Shown here piece after piece: positions 1-6,470 of a stretch of 9,770 bases of DNA. Position 1 is the stretch's first letter, and every line of letters starts with the position of its first letter. The stretch comes from Nitrospirales bacterium. GTDB lineage: Bacteria > Nitrospirota > Nitrospiria > Nitrospirales > UBA8639. Position numbers and translations under genes: made by a program. The notes under the pieces are model-generated. The model searched no databases and was not told the origin of the DNA. It saw only the letters and a list, made by a program, of their open reading frames with translations. Location of the stretch: the NCBI GenBank assembly GCA_021604265.1, contig BQIY01000051.1, positions 1 to 9,770 on the forward strand, read 5' to 3'.

Positions 1-1088
1 CCCAGAAGGAGGATAACGATCAGTTCTTGTGTCAGCGCGATATTTGAACGGGTTAAGTACGATTGAGTCAGCAGCATGTCCAGAATTTGGGCATGGATTT
101 CTACTCCTGGCAAGGTCCCTTCGATTGGCGTGACCTTGTCATCGCCCAAGCCTGCGGCAGATGAGCCGATCAATATCACTTTGCCGGCCAACGTTTTAGG
201 AGGGACGGCGTTGGTAAGAACGTCTTTGGCCGAGATGTATTGCTCCGGATTGCGTTTGGCAAAGTGGATCCACATTCGGCCGATGTTATCGGTTGGGATT
301 TGAGTCTGTGCAACAGTGATGTCTTGAACGCCGGCGAAATCAGTATTGACCGAAAGAGTGGATTCGTTGAAGGCGACCCGAAGAAGTTCAAGGCTGAGAG
401 TGGGAAGGATGTGAGAATCCACACGGAGTAACATAGGAACTCTTCGTACCACACCATCGGGCTCTGGGTTGAGCGTAATGACGCCATGCCCTGCAGCTGC
501 GGTCTCTATCTCGGGAATGTTGCGGAGCAGTCCTGGATAGGAAAAGAGGTGAGGCCTGGGATCCATACCGATTTCAACCAGTGTCGGTGTTCTTGGTGGG
601 AATGTATGATTCACTGGACTGACTTTGGAGAGCGCGGTTTGCGAAACGACAATCGGTTTCTGTTGGATGGCATTCGCAAGGACCGCATCATGGTCTGGCA
701 GATTCAGGAGATGCTCTTTCGCTTGTGTGTTGAAATCATCATGTGTTGCTAATATCCAAGCTGGTGACGACCGGTCGGGTTCGGCAAAGATGATATCAAA
801 CCCGACAGCTTTCACCCCGGCGTTCAGGAGGTTTGTAGTGAGCTGAGCCATCATTGTCCGCGGCCATGGCCACTGTCCGTAGGTTGCGAGACTTGCCTCA
901 TCCAAGTCAACGATCATGACCTGATTGTCTGTTGCATGTCGGGGTTGAATTTTTTGAAAGTAATCAAAAACTTGAAGGCGGAGAGTTTTAACGGGGATGG
1001 GGTCCCAGATTCGTATGATCAGGAGAACGACAAGGATCGCCAGTCCTATGGATCGGGGTCGCATCAAAAAGCCAGTTGATGAATTCAT
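1..1088 (-). CDS. CHASE2-domain membrane sensor protein, partial at the C terminus
   Basis: I translated this frame by hand. It is open from ATG at 1088 to the window edge (362 complete codons), with no stop. Residues about 13-28 are a hydrophobic anchor (GLAILVVLLII). Residues about 35-340 form a CHASE2 domain, with typical motifs: IVDLDEASL at 59-67, GQWPWPR at 71-77, AVGFDIIFAEPD at 94-105, DGVVRRVP at 211-218, and GKVILIGSSAAGLGD followed by PGVEIHAQ near the end. A second hydrophobic stretch begins at about 350. CHASE2 domains are extracytoplasmic sensors usually followed by several membrane helices and then an adenylate or guanylate cyclase, histidine kinase, protein kinase or diguanylate cyclase. 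That output part is outside the window, so the enzyme class is unknown. The start is preceded by a weak AGGA about 8 nt upstream; Met9 is a less likely alternative. The gene is divergent from the GAF-kinase gene. The domain call is secure; the ligand is unknown. Confidence 0.9.
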   Translation of the reverse strand, partial: MNSSTGFLMRPRSIGLAILVVLLIIRIWDPIPVKTLRLQVFDYFQKIQPRHATDNQVMIVDLDEASLATYGQWPWPRTMMAQLTTNLLNAGVKAVGFDIIFAEPDRSSPAWILATHDDFNTQAKEHLLNLPDHDAVLANAIQQKPIVVSQTALSKVSPVNHTFPPRTPTLVEIGMDPRPHLFSYPGLLRNIPEIETAAAGHGVITLNPEPDGVVRRVPMLLRVDSHILPTLSLELLRVAFNESTLSVNTDFAGVQDITVAQTQIPTDNIGRMWIHFAKRNPEQYISAKDVLTNAVPPKTLAGKVILIGSSAAGLGDDKVTPIEGTLPGVEIHAQILDMLLTQSYLTRSNIALTQELIVILLL

Positions 1089-1497
1089 GGCCGCATTCCT
1101 GTCGTCGCTCCTGTCTGGTTCGATTCTTTCTCAAAAGTAGAGATGGAGCGCCACTGAATCGTGTTCAGGGTGATAAGAGGAGGAAGGTGAAGGGGGCTTC
1201 CTGCCGTTTTTCGCATCCTATCCCCTCAAGACATTCGTCTGGTGCAAAGAAACGAGAGAGGAGGGAATCTCGAGACTGTTCTGCTGTTCAATTGAGAGAG
1301 AGTTATACGCATTATTGACGTTTTCCTCCCTACTGACAAGTAGACGCGCAAGGTTTTCTTTAGAAAACTTTTAGATTCAACAATCACCTCACCTGTCTCA
1401 CAAGTTTATTTGTCACACAATGGTCTCTAGCAAAAACCCTCTAAGGGTGCTACGATCCTTTTAATACGCAAAGTTCAGCATTATCAAAGGGTATGAT
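1089..1497. other. Divergent intergenic region between CHASE2 and GAF-kinase genes
   Basis: This roughly 410-bp spacer must hold the promoters of two divergent genes. I found no convincing sigma-70 pair for either. Two small inverted repeats are visible: an A/T-rich hairpin at 1350-1371 (GTTTTC and GAAAAC arms around TTTA, extendable to nine pairs) and ACCCT-CTA-AGGGT at 1436-1448. The second lies about 50 bp before the kinase start, where a regulator site or a 5' UTR structure could sit. A TTTTAAT stretch near 1458-1464 may be a -10 box. An 80-codon plus-strand frame at 1076-1318 has no ribosome binding site and an arginine- and serine-rich, non-protein-like composition, so I do not call it a gene. 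Confidence 0.5.
1436..1448 (+). promoter_or_regulatory. Short inverted repeat upstream of the GAF-kinase gene
   Basis: ACCCT and AGGGT arms of five bases surround a CTA loop. The repeat lies about 50 bp upstream of the ATG at 1498. It could be a regulator half-site pair or a small hairpin in the leader. The arms are short, so chance occurrence is possible. Confidence 0.25.
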
Positions 1498-2811
1498 ATG
1501 AGTGTGCACGGCTCCAATCCAGACGTGTGGTCTGAGAGTGCCAGTTTGCAGATTCAAGATCGACTTGAGCGTCGAGAACGCGAGTTACATGCTGCCCGAA
1601 GAATTAGCGAGGCACTCTTTCAGCGTCTTCGTCTAGAAGATGTCTTAGCGCAAGCCTTGAGCATTGCTTTGGATGTGGTCGGGGCGGAAGCTGGGTGTAT
1701 TCTGATCGCGAATCCGGAAACCAAAGAATTAGAGTTTACCTATGTCATTGGTGAAAAATCTCCACCAATCGGCACGACGTTTTCTTGGGATGAAGGTATT
1801 GCTGGCGTGGCGTTTCAGCGTGCCGAAGCCATTGTGGTCAACAATGTGCAGCAAGATCACCGCCATTTTATGGGTATTGACCAGACGTTTGGACAGGTGA
1901 CTCAGGACTTGATTGCGTTGCCGTTAAAGCGGTGGGAAGGCAATCCAATCGGCGTCCTGGAAGTGATGAACAAAACGTCCGGACGACTGGATGCGGATGA
2001 CATTTCGATTTTGACAATCATTTCTGCTTTTACCGCCATATCGATTGAGGAAGCACGTTTATTTGAGCAAGTCAAACTGAGTGAAGTCGCGCATGTCTTG
2101 GGAGATATTAGTCATGATATCAAAAATATGATGATGCCGATTACCTATGGTGCATGGATTCTTGAAAAGAATTTACATAATTTGTTGAATCATGGGGGGG
2201 CAGGTGATGCCGGGCACGTCAAGGCCAGTCAGGAGTCGAGTGAAAAGATTCTCTCGATGATTAAGGGGAACGCGCGTCTGATTCAAGACCGGGTGAAGGA
2301 AATCGCCGATACGGTCAAAGGATTAAGCAGTCTTCCTCAATTCAGCTCGTGTCGGATTTATGATGTCGTGGCTAAGGTGATGGAGACGTTACGTCCATTA
2401 GCTGAAGAACGCGGTATTGCGCTTCAGCAGAACGACTTGGGGGCATTGCCAGTTATTCAGGCCGATGAACGCCGCCTGTTCAATGCGCTCTATAATTTGA
2501 TGAATAATGCGCTTGATGAGGTCCCCAACGGGGGATCGATTACGATTAATGGTTCGCTTGAGTCAGCTGCGCAAGCCATTTGTCTTTCTCTTTCCGATAC
2601 TGGCCCAGGGATGTCGCCCGAGGTGCGTGAGAGTCTCTTTACAAAACGTACGATTAGCCGAAAGCCCGGGGGGACCGGCCTGGGTACGAAAATTGTGAAA
2701 GATGTTATTGATGCGCATGGAGGGCAGATTCGCGTTGAGAGTCAGGTTGGTGTGGGGACCACATTTACTCTACGTCTTCCACTTCGTCAGCCATTGACTA
2801 AGTCTCGGTAA
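1498..2811 (+). CDS. Soluble GAF-domain sensor histidine kinase
   Basis: This 437-residue cytoplasmic kinase has no signal peptide or membrane helix. Residues about 15-37 look like a charged coiled coil (RLERRERELHAARRI). A GAF domain follows at about 38-190, ending in the typical IGVLEVMNK and DISILTIISAFTAISIEEARL segment. The dimerisation and phosphotransfer part carries ISHDIKN, with His206 the likely phosphorylated residue. The ATPase part shows an N box (LYNLMNNALDE, Asn336/Asn337), a G1 box (DTGPGM, 367-372), the FTKR phenylalanine and a G2 box (GGTGLG, 391-396), so all elements needed for activity are present. GAF domains bind small molecules, cyclic nucleotides or chromophores; the ligand cannot be read here. 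The start fits AAAGGG at 1486-1491. No response regulator gene follows. Instead the gene converges on a hybrid kinase, which is a plausible but unproven phosphorelay partner. Confidence 0.93.
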   Translation: MSVHGSNPDVWSESASLQIQDRLERRERELHAARRISEALFQRLRLEDVLAQALSIALDVVGAEAGCILIANPETKELEFTYVIGEKSPPIGTTFSWDEGIAGVAFQRAEAIVVNNVQQDHRHFMGIDQTFGQVTQDLIALPLKRWEGNPIGVLEVMNKTSGRLDADDISILTIISAFTAISIEEARLFEQVKLSEVAHVLGDISHDIKNMMMPITYGAWILEKNLHNLLNHGGAGDAGHVKASQESSEKILSMIKGNARLIQDRVKEIADTVKGLSSLPQFSSCRIYDVVAKVMETLRPLAEERGIALQQNDLGALPVIQADERRLFNALYNLMNNALDEVPNGGSITINGSLESAAQAICLSLSDTGPGMSPEVRESLFTKRTISRKPGGTGLGTKIVKDVIDAHGGQIRVESQVGVGTTFTLRLPLRQPLTKSR

Positions 2812-2823
2812 CTCCCGACATAT

Positions 2824-4866
2824 TTATCCCAACACTCGCTGAATGGTTTGTGCGAGTTCATGACTCAAAATCGGTTTCATGAGAAATGCTCGTATGCCCA
2901 TTGCCGTTGCTTTTTCAGGAGTCATGGTGTAGCTAAAGCCAGTACACAGAATGATCGGGAGTTCCGGGCGGATGCTGAGGAGCTCACGTGCCAGTGCGTC
3001 TCCGGTTAAGTTTGGCATCGTTTGATCGGTAATGACCACATCGTACAGAAAGGGGTTCGCGCGAAAGACGCGCAACGCTTCGAGGCTATTCGTCCGGACC
3101 ACGGCTTCATACCCCAACTGTTGCAGCATTTTTTGTCCGAGTTGCGTCAGCGGTTCTTCATCATCGACAAACAGGATACATCCTTGTTTTGGTTGAGTTG
3201 GCGGACTCACTTCAATTTCAGATTCGATCACCTTATTCGTCTGAGGTAAATAGATATCGAATCGCGTTCCCTTCCCCAGTGTGCTCTCGACGGTGATGGC
3301 CCCTTCATGGTTGGCGATAATGCCATGAACGACTGAGAGACCCATGCCGGTTCCTTCTCCCATACGCTTGGTAGTAAAGAACGGTTCGAAAATCCGGTTT
3401 TGAATTTTTTGCGGAATGCCATTTCCCGTATCGCTGATCGAGAGGCGAAGGTAGGAACCGGGTTTGAGCTCAGGCGGTACTGAGCCTTGGGGTACTGATG
3501 AGATTTCCATATGATTGAGTGAAACGTTCAAGGTCCCGCCGTTTTCGCGCATGGCATGCTCAGCATTCGTACAGAGATTCATGAGCACTTGATGAATTTG
3601 AGTCGGATCGGCCAGGACAACTCCCGGTTGTGTTGAAAGACTTTGTTCAATGGTAATCGTCGAAGGGAGGGTTGCGCGTAACAGATCAAGGGCTTCCTTG
3701 ACCACTAAGTGGAGTTCTGTCGGAATCCGTTGCTGGTCAACTTGCCGAGAGAAGGTCAGAATGTGGGCCACTAATTCTTTGGCCCGGTTGCCGGCCTTTA
3801 ACACCTGCTGCAAATTCTGATAGACATTGCCATTGGGAAAAATCTTGATTAGCGCCAATTCCGTATACCCGAGAATGGCTCCAAGAATATTGTTGAAATC
3901 GTGAGCAATCCCAGCCGATAAAGTGCCGAGCGCTTCCATTTTCTGCAGTTGGTGAAGTTTTTGCTCTGTTTGACGAAAGGCTTCTTCTGCAAGTTTGCGT
4001 TCGGTAATATCGAGGACAATCGCCATGAAGACGGGCAAGGATTCTGACGTTGAGCGTTCGAGGTAGACTTCGACGGGATACAATGTACCGTTTTTTCTAC
4101 GATGAATCGAGGTGAACTGAATGCGTTTTCCCTCACCGGTTCGAATAGGATTTAGAAGTTTCTCAAACGAGTCTGGCGAAAATTCGACCATGAGATCTAA
4201 CGGTGTGAGGCAAGATAGTTCTTGAATAGAATATCCGAGGTTTTCTCGGGCACCGGAATTGACTTCAATAAATTTCAAAGATTCGAAGTGAAAAACATAA
4301 AGTTCATTGAGGGACGCTTCAAGCATTCTCAATAACTCTGATTGCCGTGTTTCTCCTCTCTTGCGTTCGGTTTTTTCTCGTTCTAATTCGACAAGTTTTT
4401 TCTCAAGTCGATTGACAAGTCGTTCATTATAGAGTTGTAACACTTCGGTATCTTCCAGCACACACGATGGCCGGTCCGCACTCTTGTCCGGCTTGACCTT
4501 GATCTTCTCTGTGATGTCTTTGATATGCCGCAAGAACTCATCCGGTTCTGATGGTTTTCTGATGAATCTATCGGCACCTAGTGATAACGCGAACTTCTCG
4601 TCCTTCTCATCGGTATAGGTGGCCGTATAGAAAATGAAGGGAATGGCCTTCAGCTTAGTGTCGTCTTTGACTTTCTTGCAAAACTGAAAACCATCCATGA
4701 CTGGCATCAGAATATCGGAAATAATTAACTCGCAGGCTTGTGAGGAAAGAATGGCAAGAGCTTCAGTCCCATTGGTGGCTGTCGTGACGTCGTATCCACT
4801 TGTCGCGAGCATTTGTTCTAAGAGAAAGAGGGATTCCCTCTTATCATCGACGATGAGAATCTTCAT
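2824..4866 (-). CDS. Hybrid sensor histidine kinase, REC-PAS-HisKA-HATPase-REC
   Basis: This 680-residue soluble protein has five modules. An N-terminal receiver (1-120) has Asp7/Asp8, phosphoacceptor Asp51 (ISDILMP), Thr81 and Lys104. A charged coiled coil at about 150-175 links it to a PAS domain (about 180-290, ending VLDITERK). The HisKA part has GIAHDFNN, with His322 the phosphorylated residue. The ATPase has an N box (Asn434), a G1 box (DTGNG, 479-483), the FEPFFTTK segment and a G2 box (GEGTGMGL, 503-510). A C-terminal receiver (about 563-680) has Asp568/Asp569, Asp614 (ITDQTMP), Thr642 and Lys664. All active residues are intact. The family autophosphorylates on His, passes phosphate to the C-terminal receiver and is itself modulated by phosphorylation of the N-terminal receiver. 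No HPt or DNA-binding domain is present, so the output must be another protein. The ATG at 4866 has only a weak ribosome binding site; MKILIVDD is a standard receiver start, which supports this start. Confidence 0.94.
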   Translation of the reverse strand: MKILIVDDKRESLFLLEQMLATSGYDVTTATNGTEALAILSSQACELIISDILMPVMDGFQFCKKVKDDTKLKAIPFIFYTATYTDEKDEKFALSLGADRFIRKPSEPDEFLRHIKDITEKIKVKPDKSADRPSCVLEDTEVLQLYNERLVNRLEKKLVELEREKTERKRGETRQSELLRMLEASLNELYVFHFESLKFIEVNSGARENLGYSIQELSCLTPLDLMVEFSPDSFEKLLNPIRTGEGKRIQFTSIHRRKNGTLYPVEVYLERSTSESLPVFMAIVLDITERKLAEEAFRQTEQKLHQLQKMEALGTLSAGIAHDFNNILGAILGYTELALIKIFPNGNVYQNLQQVLKAGNRAKELVAHILTFSRQVDQQRIPTELHLVVKEALDLLRATLPSTITIEQSLSTQPGVVLADPTQIHQVLMNLCTNAEHAMRENGGTLNVSLNHMEISSVPQGSVPPELKPGSYLRLSISDTGNGIPQKIQNRIFEPFFTTKRMGEGTGMGLSVVHGIIANHEGAITVESTLGKGTRFDIYLPQTNKVIESEIEVSPPTQPKQGCILFVDDEEPLTQLGQKMLQQLGYEAVVRTNSLEALRVFRANPFLYDVVITDQTMPNLTGDALARELLSIRPELPIILCTGFSYTMTPEKATAMGIRAFLMKPILSHELAQTIQRVLG

Positions 4867-4929
4867 GATGGTGTGGTTGTTCTTACGGATACAGTTATAG
4901 GATTTCTATCGATTTTCCCTGACGTGTAC

Positions 4930-5037
4930 ATGCGTACTCCAAAATTCTATGAACGTCTGATACAAGATCGTATCGACGAATGCCCGTCATTGGATGAAAT
5001 CCTTTTTATGACTAAGAGCCGTAGTGTATTCATTTAG
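4930..5037 (+). CDS. Possible 35-residue ORF, unrecognised
   Basis: The frame runs from ATG at 4930 to TAG at 5035-5037. The product begins MRTPKFYERLIQDR and continues with a mix of charged and hydrophobic residues that would suit a short helix. There is no ribosome binding site ahead of the ATG, and the frame stays open upstream of it. It may be a gene fragment or chance. No function can be assigned. Confidence 0.15.
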   Translation: MRTPKFYERLIQDRIDECPSLDEILFMTKSRSVFI

Positions 5038-5108
5038 CAGTGAGGGGGCGGTACCTGTTGACGGAGCGCGGAACCAACGAACGTGGTCGATGGCTACAGA
5101 GGGGATAG

Positions 5109-5264
5109 ATGAACTTATATTTGAGAGAGGGAGATACATCCTGGCTTTATGTTCCAACAGATCAAATGAACGGAGTTGACTCGACCGTCATATCGCCAGC
5201 GATCTACAAAAAAGTACACAGACAGATTGTCCATGAAAGACTCACAATACCCCTTTATGCATGA
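5109..5264 (+). CDS. Possible small protein of 51 residues, unrecognised
   Basis: ATG at 5109 follows AGAGGGG by about four bases, a good ribosome binding site. The product begins MNLYLREGDTSWLYVPTDQ and ends with TIPLYA before TGA at 5262-5264. Its composition is balanced (Trp, Tyr, His, Pro and charged residues) and unlike the low-complexity products of chance frames. It has no hydrophobic segment. A small hairpin overlaps the stop codon. It could be a short gene on its own or the surviving part of a longer one. I do not recognise the family. Confidence 0.35.
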   Translation: MNLYLREGDTSWLYVPTDQMNGVDSTVISPAIYKKVHRQIVHERLTIPLYA

Positions 5265-5317
5265 TCTCGCAAGAGATTTCTTCAGCCTTTTGGGAAGATT
5301 TTTGTCTTGCCCAAGAC
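5264..5317 (+). terminator. Two small hairpins after the 51-residue ORF, terminator-like
   Basis: ATCTC-GCAA-GAGAT (5264-5277) has a GNRA-type loop and is followed by TTCTT. A second structure at 5293-5317 can pair GGGAAGA with TCTTGCCC (one bulge), or alternatively GTCTT with AAGAC (5304-5317). Neither has a strong G/C stem followed by a clean T run, so termination activity is only a possibility. Confidence 0.25.
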
Positions 5318-5417
5318 TTGCTATTTATTTCACGGTGGAAGAACAATCGTAGGATTCAGGTTCTATGACGGATACCATTGTCGCGATTTTTAGTAGGTAC
5401 GAGAGCCTGGTGTAGTC

Positions 5418-5798
5418 TTACTGCTGATGCTTTTCAATATAACGGACATTAGCCTTTCCTTTAAAGTCTACGTCTTGTGTCCAAAGTGTTGCGTGATACG
5501 CACGGGCAGTCGTCAGTATCACACTGTCGGCTAAAGGCAGGTGTTCCGAAGCGCTAAGTTTGGCAGCCGCTAATGCTAATGATGGTGTTAGATCAACCAC
5601 CTGACCTTGTTGCATTGTCGCAATGGCAAGTAGTGCGTCATTTTCTCCGCGCTGTTGAAGGATGCGTTTGAACACTTCGAATAAGCTGAGAGTGGGAACA
5701 ATGAGTTGAGATGTATCCTGAATGGCTTTTGAGAAGAAGCCGGCATTATCGGCGTTAGCGAAGAACTCTAACCAGCCAGAAGAATCCACAACATTCAT
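5418..5798 (-). CDS. vapC: PIN-domain ribonuclease toxin, VapC family
   Basis: The 126-residue product is the usual size for VapC. It carries the acidic PIN active-site set: Asp5 (NVVDSSGWLE), Glu41 (LSLFEVFK), Asp91 (LPLADSVILTTAR) and Asp109/Asp111 (LWTQDVDF). VapC toxins are Mg-dependent RNases that cut tRNA or rRNA when the antitoxin is degraded; the target here cannot be read. The ATG at 5798 overlaps the stop of the antitoxin gene as ATGA, and AAGGA lies six bases upstream inside that gene, so the two are translationally coupled. All catalytic acids are present, so it is probably active. Downstream there is no clear terminator on the minus strand. Confidence 0.92.
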   Translation of the reverse strand: MNVVDSSGWLEFFANADNAGFFSKAIQDTSQLIVPTLSLFEVFKRILQQRGENDALLAIATMQQGQVVDLTPSLALAAAKLSASEHLPLADSVILTTARAYHATLWTQDVDFKGKANVRYIEKHQQ

Positions 5799-6001
5799 GT
5801 GCGATCCTTGTCGCGGTTGACTCGTGTATTGAGACCTTTAAGAAATCCCCGCATTTGTTTGATAGGGCGAAGTGGGATCAACTCGATTCGGTTTTCGTAG
5901 AGAACAGCTTGGACTTTTTGCCCAGGGACAAGCTTGAGTTGTTCTCGAATTTGACGAGGAATCACCACTTGAAATTTTGGTGAAATGGTGACGGTTTCCA
6001 T
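5795..6001 (-). CDS. vapB: AbrB/SpoVT-type antitoxin, VapB family
   Basis: The 68-residue product begins with a swapped-hairpin AbrB DNA-binding domain (about 1-47: VTISPKFQVVIPRQIREQL, then PGQKVQAVLYENRIELIPL). The C-terminal tail (about 50-68, MRGFLKGLNTRV) has the Arg-Gly-aromatic-Leu-Lys pattern that in VapB proteins inserts into the PIN active site and blocks it. VapB also represses its own promoter as part of the VapBC complex. The start is well supported: AAGGAG (6008-6013 on the minus strand) sits six bases upstream, and a promoter lies about 40 bases further. It is the first gene of the operon, with the toxin overlapping its stop codon by four bases. Confidence 0.92.
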   Translation of the reverse strand: METVTISPKFQVVIPRQIREQLKLVPGQKVQAVLYENRIELIPLRPIKQMRGFLKGLNTRVNRDKDRT

Positions 6002-6012
6002 GTTGCTCTCCT

Positions 6013-6068
6013 TATCGATTGATAGACCGTATTACAAATACTCTATCGATAGGACATAGCAGAGTCAA
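6013..6068 (-). promoter_or_regulatory. vapBC promoter with palindromic operator candidates
   Basis: On the minus strand, TTGACT (6063-6068) and TAGAGT (6040-6045) are separated by exactly 17 bases, a good sigma-70 pair. A perfect palindrome, CTATCGATAG (6043-6052), overlaps the -10 box and spacer. A second near-palindrome, TATCAATCGATA (6013-6024), lies downstream beside the ribosome binding site. Their centres are about 29 bp apart, close to three helical turns, which suits cooperative binding of a VapBC complex. The operator role is inferred. Confidence 0.6.
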
Positions 6069-6219
6069 CGTTTTATAATCTCAATATTCATTGTCCTAAA
6101 AAGTCTCTTGCAATTGCATTTTGTCGTTTTCCAAAAACTATTACCTGCGAACGTTACACTGAGCATCAACTGCTGGAGATGGGGTAATTGCCTCACAGCT
6201 GTGAACATTGCCAAATTCT

Positions 6220-6248
6220 GTAGGTTGGGTTAGCGATGCGTAACTCAA
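6220..6248 (+). repeat. REP-like palindromic element headed by GTAG
   Basis: GTAG (6220-6223) is followed by TTGGGTTA (6225-6232) and TAACTCAA (6241-6248), which pair over eight positions with one G-T wobble; GC and GC can add two inner pairs with a bulge. A GTAG tetranucleotide ahead of a short stem-loop is the signature of REP sequences mobilised by REP-associated Y1 tyrosine transposases (RAYT). The GTAGGTTGGGTTAGCG wording resembles dispersed repeats seen in many bacterial genomes. Only one copy is in this window, so its repetitive nature is inferred. Confidence 0.5.
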
Positions 6249-6298
6249 TATTCATGTTGCGCCTACTCAAGCTCTCTTTCATGTGATTGATGTCCTGA

Positions 6299-6457
6299 GA
6301 CAATCTGCAAGGGTTCATAAGAACGAGAGACTTCCGTAAGGCCGGCCGTTACCGACGCTCACAAGAGACAAAAGATGAATTGCGAGAAGGTGATGTCTTG
6401 CAATCTTTAGAAGAATGTATAAGAATCGCACACAGAGTCTTTTGGCTTAGATGTTAG
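6299..6457 (+). pseudogene. Open startless frame ahead of the TIR-STAND gene, possible gene remnant
   Basis: Between TGA at 6296-6298 and TAG at 6455-6457, 52 codons are open. They encode a charged, helix-like peptide, including TKDELREGDVLQSLEEC and then IRIAHRVFWLRC. No ATG or GTG start occurs in frame; only CTG and TTG codons are available and none has a clear ribosome binding site. It could be the decayed 3' end of a former gene, or chance. I do not recognise the family. Confidence 0.25.
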
Positions 6458-6470
6458 TTTAAAGTCCTTT

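Larger units (their letters stand above)
4867..5417. other. Intergenic region with no firm gene
   Basis: This 551-bp stretch lies between the starts of the leftward hybrid-kinase gene and the ends of the leftward toxin gene. Apart from the promoter of the hybrid kinase, which I cannot pinpoint (a TATAAC on the minus strand at about 4894-4899 is a weak -10 candidate), it holds two short plus-strand frames (4930-5037 and 5109-5264) and small hairpins at 5264-5277 and 5293-5317. I see no RNA gene or transposase remnant that I recognise. Confidence 0.5.
6069..6470. other. Intergenic region between vapB and the TIR-STAND gene
   Basis: This stretch of about 400 bp holds the REP-like hairpin at 6220-6248, an open but startless frame at 6299-6457, a GGCCGGCC palindrome near 6340-6347, and whatever promoter drives the TIR-STAND gene. 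A TATAAG at 6418-6423 is a plausible -10 box, but no matching -35 is visible at the usual distance. I see no RNA gene. Confidence 0.5.

Noticed and set aside
176..487. 103-codon minus-strand frame over the left end
   Set aside because: It overlaps the long CHASE2 frame on the same strand in another phase; only the CHASE2 frame gives a recognisable domain.
1076..1318. 80-codon plus-strand frame crossing the CHASE2 start
   Set aside because: It has no ribosome binding site and an Arg/Ser-rich composition with no domain; it is probably chance in the divergent spacer.
1350..1371. A/T-rich hairpin followed by T residues as an intrinsic terminator
   Set aside because: No plus-strand gene ends upstream of it, and the stem is almost all A-T pairs; I mention it only as part of the intergenic region.
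4697..4900. 67-codon plus-strand frame opposite the hybrid-kinase start
   Set aside because: It is antisense to the receiver domain, which is certain, and has no supporting signals.
6336..6352. GTAAGGCCGGCCGTTAC palindrome as a terminator or integration site
   Set aside because: The symmetry is imperfect outside GGCCGGCC, there is no T run and no second copy to suggest an attachment site.
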